Under the pieces are notes generated by a model that did no database searches, was not told the DNA's origin, and saw only the letters and a list, made by a program, of their open reading frames with translations. Position numbers and translations under genes: made by a program. Source: Aquimarina sp. AU58 (GTDB lineage Bacteria; Bacteroidota; Bacteroidia; Flavobacteriales; Flavobacteriaceae). Taken from it: a stretch of DNA of 64,000 bases. The DNA lies in assembly GCF_900312745.1 (NCBI RefSeq), contig NZ_OMPD01000014.1, positions 1,612,001 to 1,676,000 on the forward strand, written 5' to 3'. This document shows, one piece after another, positions 1 through 10,100 of this stretch (position 1 is its first letter; the number at the start of each line of letters is the position of its first letter).

Positions 1-511
1 TTTTTCAGCTTCGGCAGGAGGATTTTTCTTAAGAACCCCAACAGATGAGGCTTCGGGAACTGCTAATAACGGTAATGATCAATTTGGAGTATGGTTTGGT
101 ACCCCAGGGATGCCACCAGCAGCGAATTTAACTTTACCAGTTCTCGATGCAGGATGGAAATATGAAGGATGGGTAGTAGCAGATGGAGTACCACTTTCTA
201 CCGGAACATTCACGATGAATAATACTGCAGATGATAATGCAGGAGATCTTACCGGATTTAGTGAGACTGCTTCTAATGGACCACAATTACCAGGAGAAGA
301 CTTTTTTAGAAATGCTCCAGACGGAGTAACATTTCCATTAGATGTTAGAGGAAAAACAGTTGTGATTTCTGTAGAGCCATTTCCAGACAATGCCGCAGCA
401 CCATTTTTATTGAAACCTTTGGTGGGTACAGCTGGTACAGATACCGCACCTACTAGTTATACCTTTGAGCTTAATAGTGCTTCATTTCCTTCGGGAAGTG
501 TAACAAGATAA
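1..511 (+). CDS. C-terminal part of a secreted protein with an RskA-like sandwich (partial)
   Basis: The reading frame is open from base 2 to the TAA at 509-511, so the start lies left of the window; the first in-frame ATG (110) is internal. The visible residues include WKYEGWVV, then a G-V-P-L-S-T-G-T-F stretch, and later TVVISVEPFPDN. This order resembles the C-terminal beta-sandwich of anti-sigma-K (RskA-like) proteins, where a W/G-rich strand, an S-x-G-x-F turn and a V-x-x-E-P strand recur. No membrane segment or cysteine is visible in this part. Function is not known; an extracytoplasmic role is inferred. It ends just before a strong terminator. Confidence 0.6.
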   Translation, partial: FSASAGGFFLRTPTDEASGTANNGNDQFGVWFGTPGMPPAANLTLPVLDAGWKYEGWVVADGVPLSTGTFTMNNTADDNAGDLTGFSETASNGPQLPGEDFFRNAPDGVTFPLDVRGKTVVISVEPFPDNAAAPFLLKPLVGTAGTDTAPTSYTFELNSASFPSGSVTR

Positions 512-539
512 TAGTTCATTGTTATTTTTTGTTAGTTTT

Positions 540-564
540 AAAGCGCAATCTTTGATTGCGCTTT
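540..564 (+). terminator. rho-independent terminator
   Basis: AAAGCGCAATC, a 3-nt loop TTT, then GATTGCGCTTT: an 11-bp perfect stem ending in T residues. It closes the gene that stops at 511. No minus-strand gene ends here. Confidence 0.85.
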
Positions 565-641
565 ATTAATTTTAAGATAAGCCTGTATTTTTAAAAAATA
601 AAGTCTGTATCATAGCTTAGATGTAGTGCCATTAATTTATA

Positions 642-649
642 TAACTTTG
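642..649 (+). promoter_or_regulatory. candidate -7 element (TAACTTTG) for the thioredoxin gene
   Basis: TAACTTTG matches the Bacteroidetes -7 consensus TAnnTTTG, about 105 bp before the ATG at 755. The expected -33 TTG at about 19 bp upstream is not clear, so this is tentative. The rest of 565-754 shows nothing else. Confidence 0.3.
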
Positions 650-754
650 TAAGGTGACTCAAGAATTTGTTACTAATCAAAATATTGGTGACAATAGAGG
701 AAAAAATCAAACGAGTTCATGATATGAATTCTGATAAACAAAAGATTTAGATAG

Positions 755-1315
755 ATGAAGTTTAATAAAAAGAACATTTCAAATGTGATTTTTGCAATCA
801 TATTGATATTATTTTTTATTCCTAATACCAGAGGAATGATGCAGATATTTTTAACCAGAATTTTCTCTTTTAGCCCTGGAATAGTAAAAGTAGAAGAAAG
901 AGCACAGGTAGCATCATATGATTGGAAATTACATGGAGTAAATACTGAATCTACTAATTTTAATACAGCAAAAGATAAAGTTGTTTTAATCAATTACTGG
1001 GCTACATGGTGTCCTCCCTGTATCGCAGAAATGCCTTCTTTGCAAAAATTATATAATGATTATAAAGATGAAGTGGTATTTCTCTTTGTAACTACAGATG
1101 ATGATCCAGAATTAAATAAGTTTATGAAAAATAAAAACTATAGTTATCCTATCTATAGATCGTTATCAGAACACCCAAAACCTTTTGTGAGTAAAACGAT
1201 ACCTGCAACATATTTGTTAGATAAAAAAGGAAACATCATTATTGATAAAGTTGGTGCAGCAGACTGGAACAGTACCAAAGTAAGAGAAACTATCGATAAT
1301 CTATTAGCCGAATAG
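755..1315 (+). CDS. TlpA-family thiol-disulfide oxidoreductase, membrane anchored
   Basis: A 186-residue protein with a hydrophobic N-terminal segment (about residues 8-24) followed by a thioredoxin fold. The active site WCPPC is at residues 85-89, in the context NYWATWCPPCIAEMP typical of TlpA/ResA proteins, and the cis-proline region reads KTIPATYLLD. These proteins reduce or exchange disulfides on the periplasmic side, often for cytochrome maturation or envelope redox homeostasis; which substrate is served here is unknown. The N-terminal segment lacks a clear cleavage site, so it may be an anchor. It stands alone, converging on the crt operon with only 3 bp between stop codons. Confidence 0.85.
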   Translation: MKFNKKNISNVIFAIILILFFIPNTRGMMQIFLTRIFSFSPGIVKVEERAQVASYDWKLHGVNTESTNFNTAKDKVVLINYWATWCPPCIAEMPSLQKLYNDYKDEVVFLFVTTDDDPELNKFMKNKNYSYPIYRSLSEHPKPFVSKTIPATYLLDKKGNIIIDKVGAADWNSTKVRETIDNLLAE

Positions 1316-1318
1316 AAT

Positions 1319-1762
1319 CTAATTTTTAAAATATTTAAAAGGAACCACTAACATACCAAAACATTCTCCTTTTTCTTTTTTTATATTTTTATGATGCATT
1401 TTATGAGCTCTTCTTACTCCTTTGGCGTACCAATTCTTCGTATTTCTGAATAGTTTGAAACGTTGATGTATAAAAATATCATGTACTACAAAATAAGCAA
1501 TACCATAGGCTAAAATACCCAAGCCTATTGCTCTGCCTACCCAAAATGTTTGCGCATCATGAAATAAAATACAAGACATACTAACAATAGCATAGAATAC
1601 AAAGAATAAATCATTGCGTTCCCACCAACTGTCATGATCTTTATGATGATGATCTCTGTGTAATGACCACAAAAAACCATGCATTACATATTTGTGAGTA
1701 AACCAGGCCATAAACTCCATAATAGAGAAGGCAGCAAAAAAAACTAATATTTGGACAAACAT
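1319..1762 (-). CDS. crtZ: beta-carotene hydroxylase CrtZ
   Basis: A di-iron membrane hydroxylase that adds 3-OH groups to the beta-ionone rings of beta-carotene, giving zeaxanthin. All histidine clusters of the family are visible: HKYVMH, HRDHHH, HDIFIHQR and HKMHHK, set between hydrophobic segments. I start it at the ATG at 1762 (MFVQILVF, 147 residues) because the family begins about there; the frame could be opened at a TTG at 1786, but that adds eight residues the family lacks. It is the last gene of the crt operon, 32 bp after crtB. No lycopene cyclase is in the window, so the cyclic substrate must be made by a gene elsewhere. Confidence 0.92.
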   Translation of the reverse strand: MFVQILVFFAAFSIMEFMAWFTHKYVMHGFLWSLHRDHHHKDHDSWWERNDLFFVFYAIVSMSCILFHDAQTFWVGRAIGLGILAYGIAYFVVHDIFIHQRFKLFRNTKNWYAKGVRRAHKMHHKNIKKEKGECFGMLVVPFKYFKN

Positions 1763-1794
1763 TTTCACAACATAGGTTTTATACAAAAATACGG

Positions 1795-2634
1795 CTAAAT
1801 TAAGTTTAATCTATAGTCGAAATAGGATTTTGCTAATAATCCAAATTTTTGATAATTCGACACTCGTATACGTGTGCTTTTTATTTCTAAAGAAGGAGTT
1901 TTTTTAAGCTTATTTAATAATTTTTTATAATAAACAAATGCAGTATATACCCCAAATTTTGCTTCAACAGGAAGCTTTAGGATACCTTGTAATGCTTTAT
2001 TAAAATCTTCTTCTATTTCTTTAATAATTTTAAGTTTAGATTCTTCATCAAGTTCATTTAAATTTAGATTCGGAAAATAGGTTCTATTAAGATCTCCAAA
2101 ATCTGTTTTTAGATCCCGTAAGAAATTAACCTTCTGAAAAGCAGAACCCAAATGCATCGCACTTTCTTTTAGAGTAGCATATTTTTCGGGATTTCCATTC
2201 ACAAAAACCTTCAAACACATTAATCCAACTACATCTGCCGATCCATAAATATAATCTTTGTATTCCTGATCTGTTAAATATTTGGTTTTATGTAAATCTA
2301 GTCGCATACTTTTCATGAATGCTTCATATAGCTCTGGATTAATGTTATATTGATGAACCGTCTTTTGAAAAGAATTAAGAATAGGATTTAGACTAATCTT
2401 ATTTTTAATTGCTTTGTACATTTCCTCTTCAAAATCATTAAATAATTTTTCTTTATCATACTCATGAAATGTATCTACAATTTCATCTGCAAATCTCACA
2501 AAACCATAAATATTATATATATCCTGCCGTATAGAGCCTGATAACATTTTTGAAGCAAGCGAAAAAGATGTACTATACGAATTCGTAACAATTTTGCTAC
2601 AACTTTGCGATACAGTATCAAAAATAGACTTCAT
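1795..2634 (-). CDS. crtB: phytoene synthase CrtB
   Basis: Condenses two geranylgeranyl diphosphates into phytoene, the first committed carotenoid step. The 279-residue length fits the squalene/phytoene synthase family. Both Mg-diphosphate-binding aspartate motifs are present: DEIVD at residues 50-54 and DLKTD in the NFLRDLKTDFGDLNRTYFP region. The conserved YSTSF near the N-terminus is also visible at residues 20-24. The ATG at 2634 is 30 bp downstream of crtI, in the same transcription unit. Confidence 0.95.
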   Translation of the reverse strand: MKSIFDTVSQSCSKIVTNSYSTSFSLASKMLSGSIRQDIYNIYGFVRFADEIVDTFHEYDKEKLFNDFEEEMYKAIKNKISLNPILNSFQKTVHQYNINPELYEAFMKSMRLDLHKTKYLTDQEYKDYIYGSADVVGLMCLKVFVNGNPEKYATLKESAMHLGSAFQKVNFLRDLKTDFGDLNRTYFPNLNLNELDEESKLKIIKEIEEDFNKALQGILKLPVEAKFGVYTAFVYYKKLLNKLKKTPSLEIKSTRIRVSNYQKFGLLAKSYFDYRLNLI

Positions 2635-2664
2635 AGAATAGAGTTTAAGGTTTAATTGAGTTTG

Positions 2665-4161
2665 TTATGTTGGTATACTGTGTTTTAACTTTTTATCATA
2701 CTGGTAATGATTCTGGATTAATCCTGCAACCAGTTTTCCAGAAATCAAAGATGGGGGTACACCTGGACCAGGAACAGTAAGTTGCCCGGTAAAAAATAGA
2801 TTCTGTACTTTTTTACTTTTTAATTTAGGTCTAAGGAAAGCAGTTTGTAAAAGTGTATTGGCCATCCCGTATGCATTTCCTTTGTAGGAATTATACTTCT
2901 TTATAAAATCTTTAATACAAAAGGACTCTTTAAAGATAATGTTATTCCTAACATTTTGATTTGTAAGTGCTTCAAAACGAGTTATAATTTTATCAAAATA
3001 ACGTTCTCTTAATTCATTGGTATCTTCTATTCCTGGAGCCAATGGGATAAGGAAAAATCCATTCTCTTTACCTTCAGGAGCAGATTTTGGATCTGTTAAA
3101 GAAGTAAAATTGGCATAAAACAAAGGGTCTTCAGTCCATTTGGGAGTGTCATAAATATCTTTGGTATGTTGCTCAAAATCGGTATCAAAAAATAAATTAT
3201 GATGGTTAATATTTTGTAGTTTTTTATCAAACCCTACATAAAAGAGTAGAGAAGAAGGAGCAAAAGTTTTACGCTCCCAATATTTTTCAGAATATTGTCG
3301 ATATTTTGGTGCTAATAATGTTTCTCCGTGATGATAATCTGCTCCGCATAATACAATATCAGCACCTATTTTTTCGGCATTTACAATAATACCTTTAGCA
3401 CAATTGTTTTCGGTTACTATTTTTTCGACAGATGCATTGGTCCGAATGGTCACACCGAGCGATCTGGCTAATTCTTCCATCCCTGCTATTACACTATACA
3501 TTCCTCCTCTGGGATGCCAGGTTCCCAATCCAAAATCAGCATAGTTCATAAAACTATAAAAAGCTGGAGTATCACTGGGTTTGGCACCTAAGAACAATAC
3601 AGGGAACTCAAGAATTTGGATTAACTTTTTACTCTTAAAATCTTTACGAATCTCTTTAGAAATAGTACTAAAAAATTGACCTACCTTTAAAAGTGTTTCT
3701 TTTGTAACAAGTTCTAATAAAGAGACTCCTGGCCGATACACCAAATCTTTAATTGCAATCTCATAATTATTCTGTGCAGTTTTTATGAATTTTTGTAGTT
3801 TAACCGAACTTCCTTTTTCTTCAGTTTCAAAGGTTTCGTATATTTTTTCTAAAGAATCACCAATCGCAATGCTTTCATTATTCTCAAAAAAAACTTTGTA
3901 GGCAGGATGTAATTTATCCAACGTATAATAATCAGATGCAGATTTATCAAAATCCCTAAAAAAACGTTCAAATACATCAGGCATCCAATACCAGGAGGGG
4001 CCAGTATCGAATGTAAACCCTTCTTTTTTTAATTGCCCGGCTCTACCACCGATCGTTGCATTTTTTTCAAAAACAGTAACATCATATCCTGATTTAGCTA
4101 GATAGCACGATGCAGAAAGCGATGAAAACCCAGAACCGATGATTACTATCTTTTTAGACAT
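2665..4161 (-). CDS. crtI: phytoene desaturase CrtI
   Basis: An FAD-dependent desaturase of 498 residues that converts phytoene to lycopene. The N-terminus has the dinucleotide-binding fold (VIIGSGFSSLSASCYLAKSG, then VFEKNATIGGRAG), and the C-terminus has the bacterial CrtI signature FFTGQLTVPGPGVPPSLISG. It lies between the regulator and crtB (19 bp and 30 bp gaps), so one transcript is likely. Confidence 0.95.
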   Translation of the reverse strand: MSKKIVIIGSGFSSLSASCYLAKSGYDVTVFEKNATIGGRAGQLKKEGFTFDTGPSWYWMPDVFERFFRDFDKSASDYYTLDKLHPAYKVFFENNESIAIGDSLEKIYETFETEEKGSSVKLQKFIKTAQNNYEIAIKDLVYRPGVSLLELVTKETLLKVGQFFSTISKEIRKDFKSKKLIQILEFPVLFLGAKPSDTPAFYSFMNYADFGLGTWHPRGGMYSVIAGMEELARSLGVTIRTNASVEKIVTENNCAKGIIVNAEKIGADIVLCGADYHHGETLLAPKYRQYSEKYWERKTFAPSSLLFYVGFDKKLQNINHHNLFFDTDFEQHTKDIYDTPKWTEDPLFYANFTSLTDPKSAPEGKENGFFLIPLAPGIEDTNELRERYFDKIITRFEALTNQNVRNNIIFKESFCIKDFIKKYNSYKGNAYGMANTLLQTAFLRPKLKSKKVQNLFFTGQLTVPGPGVPPSLISGKLVAGLIQNHYQYDKKLKHSIPT

Positions 4162-4180
4162 AACTGAAATAATTATAAAA

Positions 4181-5077
4181 TTAAAGCTCAGAAATTAATG
4201 AGCTAATCGATTCAAAATAGCGATGGTTGTGCCCCGTATGGTTAGAAATATGCATGATTTGTTTGCCTAACATCCATAGCTCATTGACTCTATTGGCGCA
4301 TACAATTGTATTAAAATCTTCAAGGTATTTTTTGATATTGTCTTTTTCTGGTCTAATAGTAAAATAGGATATAAATACAACATCAGCATGAAGAGAAAGC
4401 ATATTTGGTAAACTATCTAAAGGAATGCTCGGACCCAGGTAGATAGCCTTATACCCATGTAACAGTATTTCGTAATTAATATATAATAAGCCTAATTCAT
4501 GTATTTCATTTTCTGGAAGAAACAAAATAAAAGCCCTATCGGTTCTGGTAGGTTTAGAATATTGAAGCTTTTCAATGTTTAGTAATAGTTTTTGTTTTAT
4601 TAAATTAGAAACAAAATGCTCATGTGCAGGACTAATGGTATTTGTCTGCCATAATAATCCTATTTCTTTTAATAAAGGAATAAAAATATCAACAAAAATT
4701 TCTTTAAAATTTCTTTTGCTTTCTAGTTGAGAATATGTCTCTAAAAATAACCCGAGATCATAATTCAACATTGCAATTTTAAAGGAGTTTATAGCTTGAT
4801 TTTTAATGCTATTGTCAGATACAATACTTCTTACATATTCATTAATTTCTTCTGTATCTAATTTAGAAATTCTGGATATTTTGTACCCACTGTTTACCAA
4901 ATAAGTAACATTAAGTAATTTTTGTAGGTTTTTTAAATTGTATGTCCTTATGTTGGTATCAGTACGATCAGGAGAAAGTAGATTATACCTTTTTTCCCAT
5001 ATTCTTATAGTGTGTGCTTTTACACCACATAGATTTTCTAAATCTTTAATACTGAATGTTTGTTTAATATTGTTCAC
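4181..5077 (-). CDS. MerR-family regulator with cobalamin-binding (CarH/LitR-like) domain
   Basis: First gene of the crt operon. The N-terminal MerR helix-turn-helix reads FSIKDLENLCGVKAHTIRIW followed by EKRYNLL. A helical middle domain follows with WQTNTISPAHEHFVS, matching the W...EH motif of CarH-type B12-binding proteins. Then comes a Rossmann-like domain where EIHELG replaces the usual D-x-H-x-x-G, keeping the cobalt-ligating histidine. Known relatives repress carotenoid genes in the dark and let go when light destroys adenosylcobalamin. I place the start at the GTG at 5077 (MNNIKQTFSIKD), which matches the family N-terminus; a TTG at 5101 is the alternative and no ATG fits. Light control here is inferred. 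Confidence 0.85.
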   Translation of the reverse strand: MNNIKQTFSIKDLENLCGVKAHTIRIWEKRYNLLSPDRTDTNIRTYNLKNLQKLLNVTYLVNSGYKISRISKLDTEEINEYVRSIVSDNSIKNQAINSFKIAMLNYDLGLFLETYSQLESKRNFKEIFVDIFIPLLKEIGLLWQTNTISPAHEHFVSNLIKQKLLLNIEKLQYSKPTRTDRAFILFLPENEIHELGLLYINYEILLHGYKAIYLGPSIPLDSLPNMLSLHADVVFISYFTIRPEKDNIKKYLEDFNTIVCANRVNELWMLGKQIMHISNHTGHNHRYFESISSLISEL

Positions 5078-5292
5078 TTTTTTATTAAAATTGTTAAACA
5101 AAACTAAGCAAAAGAAAATACTTTTTTTTTCAAAATTTGTTAAAATAGTATCTTTAATTGTTAAAAAACTAACGATTTTTAGTAATGTGTTAATAATAAC
5201 TAAGAACTAATAGTATAGTATTACCATAGTTTTGTGGTATTTAATTCATTGTAAATCTTACATATACTACTTCTATTCTACGATAAGAAGGT

Positions 5293-5850
5293 TTAAAAGA
5301 AAAAAATAGAAACATTAGTTTTTAAGAAACGTAAAGCCTTGCTAATATGAATTTCGACAGTTTTAGTAGAGATACCTAGAATATCAGCTATTTCCTTGTG
5401 TTTTTTTTGCTCTAAACGGCTGAGTTTAAATACTTCTCTACATTTTTTAGGAAGTTGTTCGATAGCTTTTTCGAGTTTTAACCAATCAGAATCTAATTGA
5501 TTTTCTTCTTCACTGTTATACATCTCAAATATAGCTTCCCATCTTAGAGAATCTAAAGCATCGTATTCTTTTTTTTGTTGCCGTAAATGCATTAGAAATT
5601 CATTATGACAAGCTCTGAAAAGATAATTCTTTAAGGATGAAGTAATTCGTAAAGTTGATTTTTTTTCCCAAAGTCTAAGTAAAACATTTTGTACCAGATC
5701 CTCGGATAACGACGAATTATTAGAAAGTTTATAAACGTAATTATACAACCAGGAATAATATTGATCAAATATTATTTTGTAGCTGTCTTGATTTCCGTCT
5801 GTAAGCCCCTGAATCAGTAATTTTTCTATGTTTTGACTATCTTTTTTCAT
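5293..5850 (-). CDS. ECF sigma factor (FecI-like, Bacteroidetes type)
   Basis: About 185 residues with region 2 (DQYYSWLYNYVYKLSNNSSL, then EDLVQNVLLRLWE) and region 4 (KLEKAIEQLPKKCREVFKLS, then HKEIADILGISTKTVEIHIS). The ATG at 5850 (MKKDSQNIEK) is preferred to a GTG at 5862. It is transcribed away from the fecR gene across an 88-bp gap. It should redirect RNA polymerase to the TonB-receptor locus when FecR signals. Its region-4 ending KALRFLKTN is usual for the family. Confidence 0.9.
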   Translation of the reverse strand: MKKDSQNIEKLLIQGLTDGNQDSYKIIFDQYYSWLYNYVYKLSNNSSLSEDLVQNVLLRLWEKKSTLRITSSLKNYLFRACHNEFLMHLRQQKKEYDALDSLRWEAIFEMYNSEEENQLDSDWLKLEKAIEQLPKKCREVFKLSRLEQKKHKEIADILGISTKTVEIHISKALRFLKTNVSIFFF

Positions 5851-5938
5851 TATAAAAATCACGGACTAAATTAAAAAAAATAAAATAAAGTAGGGGATTT
5901 ATAGTTTTTCTGCATCTTTTAAATAGAAAAAATGAAGA

Positions 5939-7105
5939 ATGGATAATTATTTAACAGTAATTAAGAAATACCTGGAAGGAGATATTTCGTCATCAGATAG
6001 ACAGGCATTACAACAATGGTTGGCCGAAGATCCTGATCATGAAATCCTTTTTAAGCAAGAAATAAAGAATTGGTATGCGACAAACGAAGAGCTGCCGGCA
6101 GATCCAAGTTTTGCATATAATCGTTTCTTACATGCTATTGATAAAAAAGAAGCTAAAGTAATTAAACCAAAATCATGGTTTAGGATAGTAAAATATGCAG
6201 CAGTTTTAGGAGGAGTACTTCTTGGAGGGTATTATTATACTACACAGAATGTTTCTACCGTTACAACAAGCCTCGATGTTGTCGAAGCTAATTCTTTACC
6301 TGTAGATAAAATTAAAATTGTTCAGGCAGATGGTACAGTCACGTATACTGATTTTGATGATAAAGCAGATATTATAAATGCAAATGGTAATTTGATTGGT
6401 AAAAAAGATCAGGATCAATTTATTGTCCAGCCAGAGAGCGAGATAACCGAAACCAGATATATAGAAATCTCTATCCCCAAAGGAAAATTGTTTCAACTCA
6501 CATTATCCGACGGAACCAAAGTATGGTTAAATGCGGCTAGTAGTCTAAAATTTCCACAACATTTTACATCTACAAAAGAAAACAGAATGGTATATCTAAA
6601 AGGAGAAGCTTTTTTTGATGTTACCAAAAATAAAGCACAACCGTTTATCGTAAAAACAGAAACTATAGATGTAGAAGTTTTAGGAACCCAGTTTAATGTA
6701 TCGTCTTATGCCGAAGATACCACCGTAAAAACAACTTTGGTAGAAGGTGCTGTAGTTGTTAATGATCAAAATGAGAATACAAACTCATTACAGCTAGTAC
6801 CTAAAGATCAGGCAATTTTTAGCAAGGATAAAATGGTTATGCATAAACAAAAGGTAAATACATCATTATATACTTCCTGGATGGATAAAAAGATTATACT
6901 GCAAAACGAACCTTTTATAGATGCATTTAAAAGGATAGAACGCAGCTATGATGTTTCGATAACAAGCCATAACAACAAATTAAACAATACACGTTTTACA
7001 GGAGAATTTGATGTAGAGAATATCGAAGAAATCCTGAAAACATTTTCAGAAACTTTAAAATTTACATATGAAATAAAAGGTAAGGACATTATAATCAATC
7101 CGTAA
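5939..7105 (+). CDS. FecR-family anti-sigma/signal transducer
   Basis: 388 residues. The N-terminal cytoplasmic part (about 1-80) has the usual acidic helices (YLEGDISSSDRQALQQWLAE). One membrane segment lies near residues 84-102 (IVKYAAVLGGVLLGGYYY). The periplasmic FecR domain follows (ISIPKGKLFQLTLSDGTKVW, LKGEAFFDVTKN, FIVKTETIDVEVLGTQFNV), and a C-terminal DUF4974-like segment (EPFIDAFKRIERSYDV, GEFDVENIEEILKTF). It would bind the STN domain of the receptor encoded next and control the divergent sigma factor. Confidence 0.95.
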   Translation: MDNYLTVIKKYLEGDISSSDRQALQQWLAEDPDHEILFKQEIKNWYATNEELPADPSFAYNRFLHAIDKKEAKVIKPKSWFRIVKYAAVLGGVLLGGYYYTTQNVSTVTTSLDVVEANSLPVDKIKIVQADGTVTYTDFDDKADIINANGNLIGKKDQDQFIVQPESEITETRYIEISIPKGKLFQLTLSDGTKVWLNAASSLKFPQHFTSTKENRMVYLKGEAFFDVTKNKAQPFIVKTETIDVEVLGTQFNVSSYAEDTTVKTTLVEGAVVVNDQNENTNSLQLVPKDQAIFSKDKMVMHKQKVNTSLYTSWMDKKIILQNEPFIDAFKRIERSYDVSITSHNNKLNNTRFTGEFDVENIEEILKTFSETLKFTYEIKGKDIIINP

Positions 7106-7131
7106 AAAAAAGGAAGTGCTGCTACACTTCC
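7104..7131. promoter_or_regulatory. hairpin between fecR and the TonB-receptor gene
   Basis: GGAAGTG (7112-7118), loop CTGCTA, CACTTCC (7125-7131), preceded by eight A residues. Read on the plus strand it has no T run. Read on the minus strand it is a stem followed by T8, but no minus-strand gene ends here. It may stabilise or partly attenuate the fecR transcript before the receptor gene. Confidence 0.45.
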
Positions 7132-7187
7132 CTTACTGATTCGATTATTATTTAACTGAGTACTTAACAATCAAACTTTTCAAAAAT

Positions 7188-10100
7188 ATGAAAAAAATGG
7201 GTAACCGTGCGCTATTTTCACACCTAGCGTGCCAATCAATTGTATTAAAAATGAAACTTACACTAGTTCTGTTTAGTTTTTCCATCTTTCAGATGATGGC
7301 AACTTCTGGCTTTTCACAAGGCAAAATAGAACTTGATTTCGAGGAAACACCATTATTAGAGGTTCTCGAAGAAATTAAAAGTCAAACATCATATAAGTTT
7401 TTTTACATTAATGATGAGGTAAATTTAAATCAAAGGGCTACAATTCAGGTTAATAAAGAAACTCTGGATAAAGTTCTTGAACTTTTGTTTGACAATACAG
7501 ATATCTCATATTCTATTATCGGAAAACAAGTAATACTGAAAAAAACTCATCTACTCAATGAGCAGATAAAGCTACAACGTGAAATTAAGGGAAATGTCAA
7601 AGATTCTAATGGCAATCCATTACCAGGAGCAAATGTATTGGTAAAAGGAACCACGATCGGGGCCCAAACAGATTTTGACGGTAATTTTGCAATTAATGTA
7701 TCAGGAGAAAACAATACTTTGATTGTTTCTTATATTGGTTTTGAAACTACAGAAGTAGATGTAACAGCTAAAGATTTTATAGAGATCGTATTAAAAGATG
7801 CAGCGGCACAATTAGATGATGTAATTCTTGTAGGGTCTAGGAATCCTAGTCGTACCGCTACAGAGACTGCCGTGCCAATTGATGTTATTGATATCACTCA
7901 GATGGCTACTCAGGGACCACAAACAACGATCAATGAAATTTTAAATTATGCAGCCCCTTCGTTTACATCACAAACCCAAACCGTTTCTGATGGGACAGAT
8001 CATATCGATCCGGCTTCTTTACGTGGTTTAGGACCTGATCAGGTTTTGGTATTAATTAACGGAAAAAGAAGACATAATACTTCATTGGTTAATGTAAATG
8101 GTACAGTAGGAGCAGGTAGTGTAGGTACAGATATGAACGCAATTCCTACTGCTGCTATTCAAAGAATTGAAGTCTTACGAGATGGGGCTGCAGCTCAATA
8201 TGGTTCTGATGCGATTGCTGGCGTGATTAATATTGTACTGAAAAAAGCAACCGGAAAATTAGATGTAACCCTTACCACCGGAGCTAATTTTAGTGAAAAC
8301 TCTAATCAGTTTGATGGAGGCAGTGATGGCGAGAAAGTAAAACTGGAAGCAAATTACGGATTGGCATTAGGAGAAAATGGAGGATTTATCAATTTTACAG
8401 GATCACTCTCTACCAGAGAACCGGCATTACGTAATCGTGACTATCAAGGAGATATTTTTAAAGGATTTCATGGCGCAGAACGTGTTTTTGCTGCAGGAGG
8501 AGGAAATGTAGCAGAAATGACACTGGCAGATTATCAAACTGCTGCTCAAGGAATCACATACCTGGATCAGAGTGTTAAGGATCAGATTGCTGCTTTAGAT
8601 GTAAATAATCCTGCAGATGTAGATACCTTCAGAGGATTATTGGATATCGATGTTGATGAGGCAGAATTGACAGCTCGTGGATTAACACGTTCAGATTTTA
8701 GATTTAAAGTAGGTACAGCTAAATTAAGAGAAGGAAAATTCTTTGCCAATATGTCTATCCCTCTAAGTGATGATGCCGAAATTTATAGTTTTGGTGGGAT
8801 TAGCTACCGACAAGGGTTGGCATCTGGATTTTACAGAAGACCAGCACAAGGAGATGGTAGAGCTAATACACCAGCATTTCCCAATGGATTCTTACCTAAT
8901 ATAGGAACAGATATTGTTGATAAATCTATCGCCTTGGGAATTAAAGGTAAAATTAAAGATTGGAGTGTAGATTTCTCGAATACATATGGGATCAATACTT
9001 TTGACATCACTGTTGGTAATTCTAGTAATGGAACTTTGGGCGTTGCAACACCCAGAACCTTTGATGCAGGAGCATTAAGTTTTATGCAGAATACGACTAA
9101 TCTGGATATTAGTAAGTTTCATGAAGATGTTTTTGAAGGATTTAATGTGGCAATGGGAGCAGAGTACAAAGTAGAAAACTACTCGATTACAGCAGGAGAA
9201 GAAGCTTCATATACCAGCTATGATATTAACGGAAACCCCGTAACCAGTACTACTCCCGATAATCAATTAGTTCGAAATAATTTTACGGGAGCTGTACTTG
9301 GTGGAGGTTCACAAGTATTTAGAGGATATGACCCGAATAACGAAACCGATAAATATAGAAATAGTATTGCCGGTTATATTGATCTCGAAGTTGATTTTAC
9401 AAAGCAATGGTTAGTTAGTTTAGCAGGAAGATATGAGAATTACTCTGATTTTGGAGATACGTTTAACTATAAGCTAGCCACCCGATACAAGATATCGAAT
9501 AATTTTTCGGTTCGAGGAGCCAATAGTACAGGATTTAGAGCACCATCATTACATCAGCAATTTTTTAGTAGAACCAGTACAGTATTTGTAGATAATCAAC
9601 CTTTCGAACAAGGTACGTTTACCAATGATAGTAGAGCAGCAACTTTAATTGGGATTGCAAAATTAAAAGAAGAAACCTCTGATAGCTATAGTATTGGACT
9701 TACGGCAAAAATCCAGAATTTTACCATTACTGCAGATGCCTATCTAATTAATATAGACGATAGGATTGTATATAGCGGTAGTTTCGGGAATGGAGGAGAT
9801 GCAGAGCTTACCCAGATATTTGAAGATGCAGGAGCTACCAGCGCACGTTTTTTTGTGAATGCAATTGATACCAAATCTCAAGGTATAGATGTTGTGGTTT
9901 CTCACAAAGCTAATTTTGGCGAAAATGCAACGCTAAAAAATGATTTGTCAGCAACCTTTGCCGAAACCGAAGTAGAGGAGATTAGAGTCCCTGCTAGAAT
10001 CGCTAATGCGGGTCAGGGAGGAAACTTCTTTGATGCACAGGAAGAAGCTTTTTTAACGTTGGCGCAACCCAGAGCAAAGGTAAGTCTTACCAATGCATTA

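Noticed and set aside
79-390. Antisense open frame within the first gene
   Set aside because: It overlaps a well-supported coding frame in the opposite direction and shows no motif, signal or binding site.
673-993. Antisense open frame across the 5' end of the TlpA-like gene
   Set aside because: It runs against the thioredoxin frame, has no recognisable domain, and reads as low-complexity hydrophobic residues.
5227-5234. TAGTTTTG as a plus-strand promoter
   Set aside because: It points into the antisense of the sigma-factor gene and no plus-strand gene follows for 700 bp.
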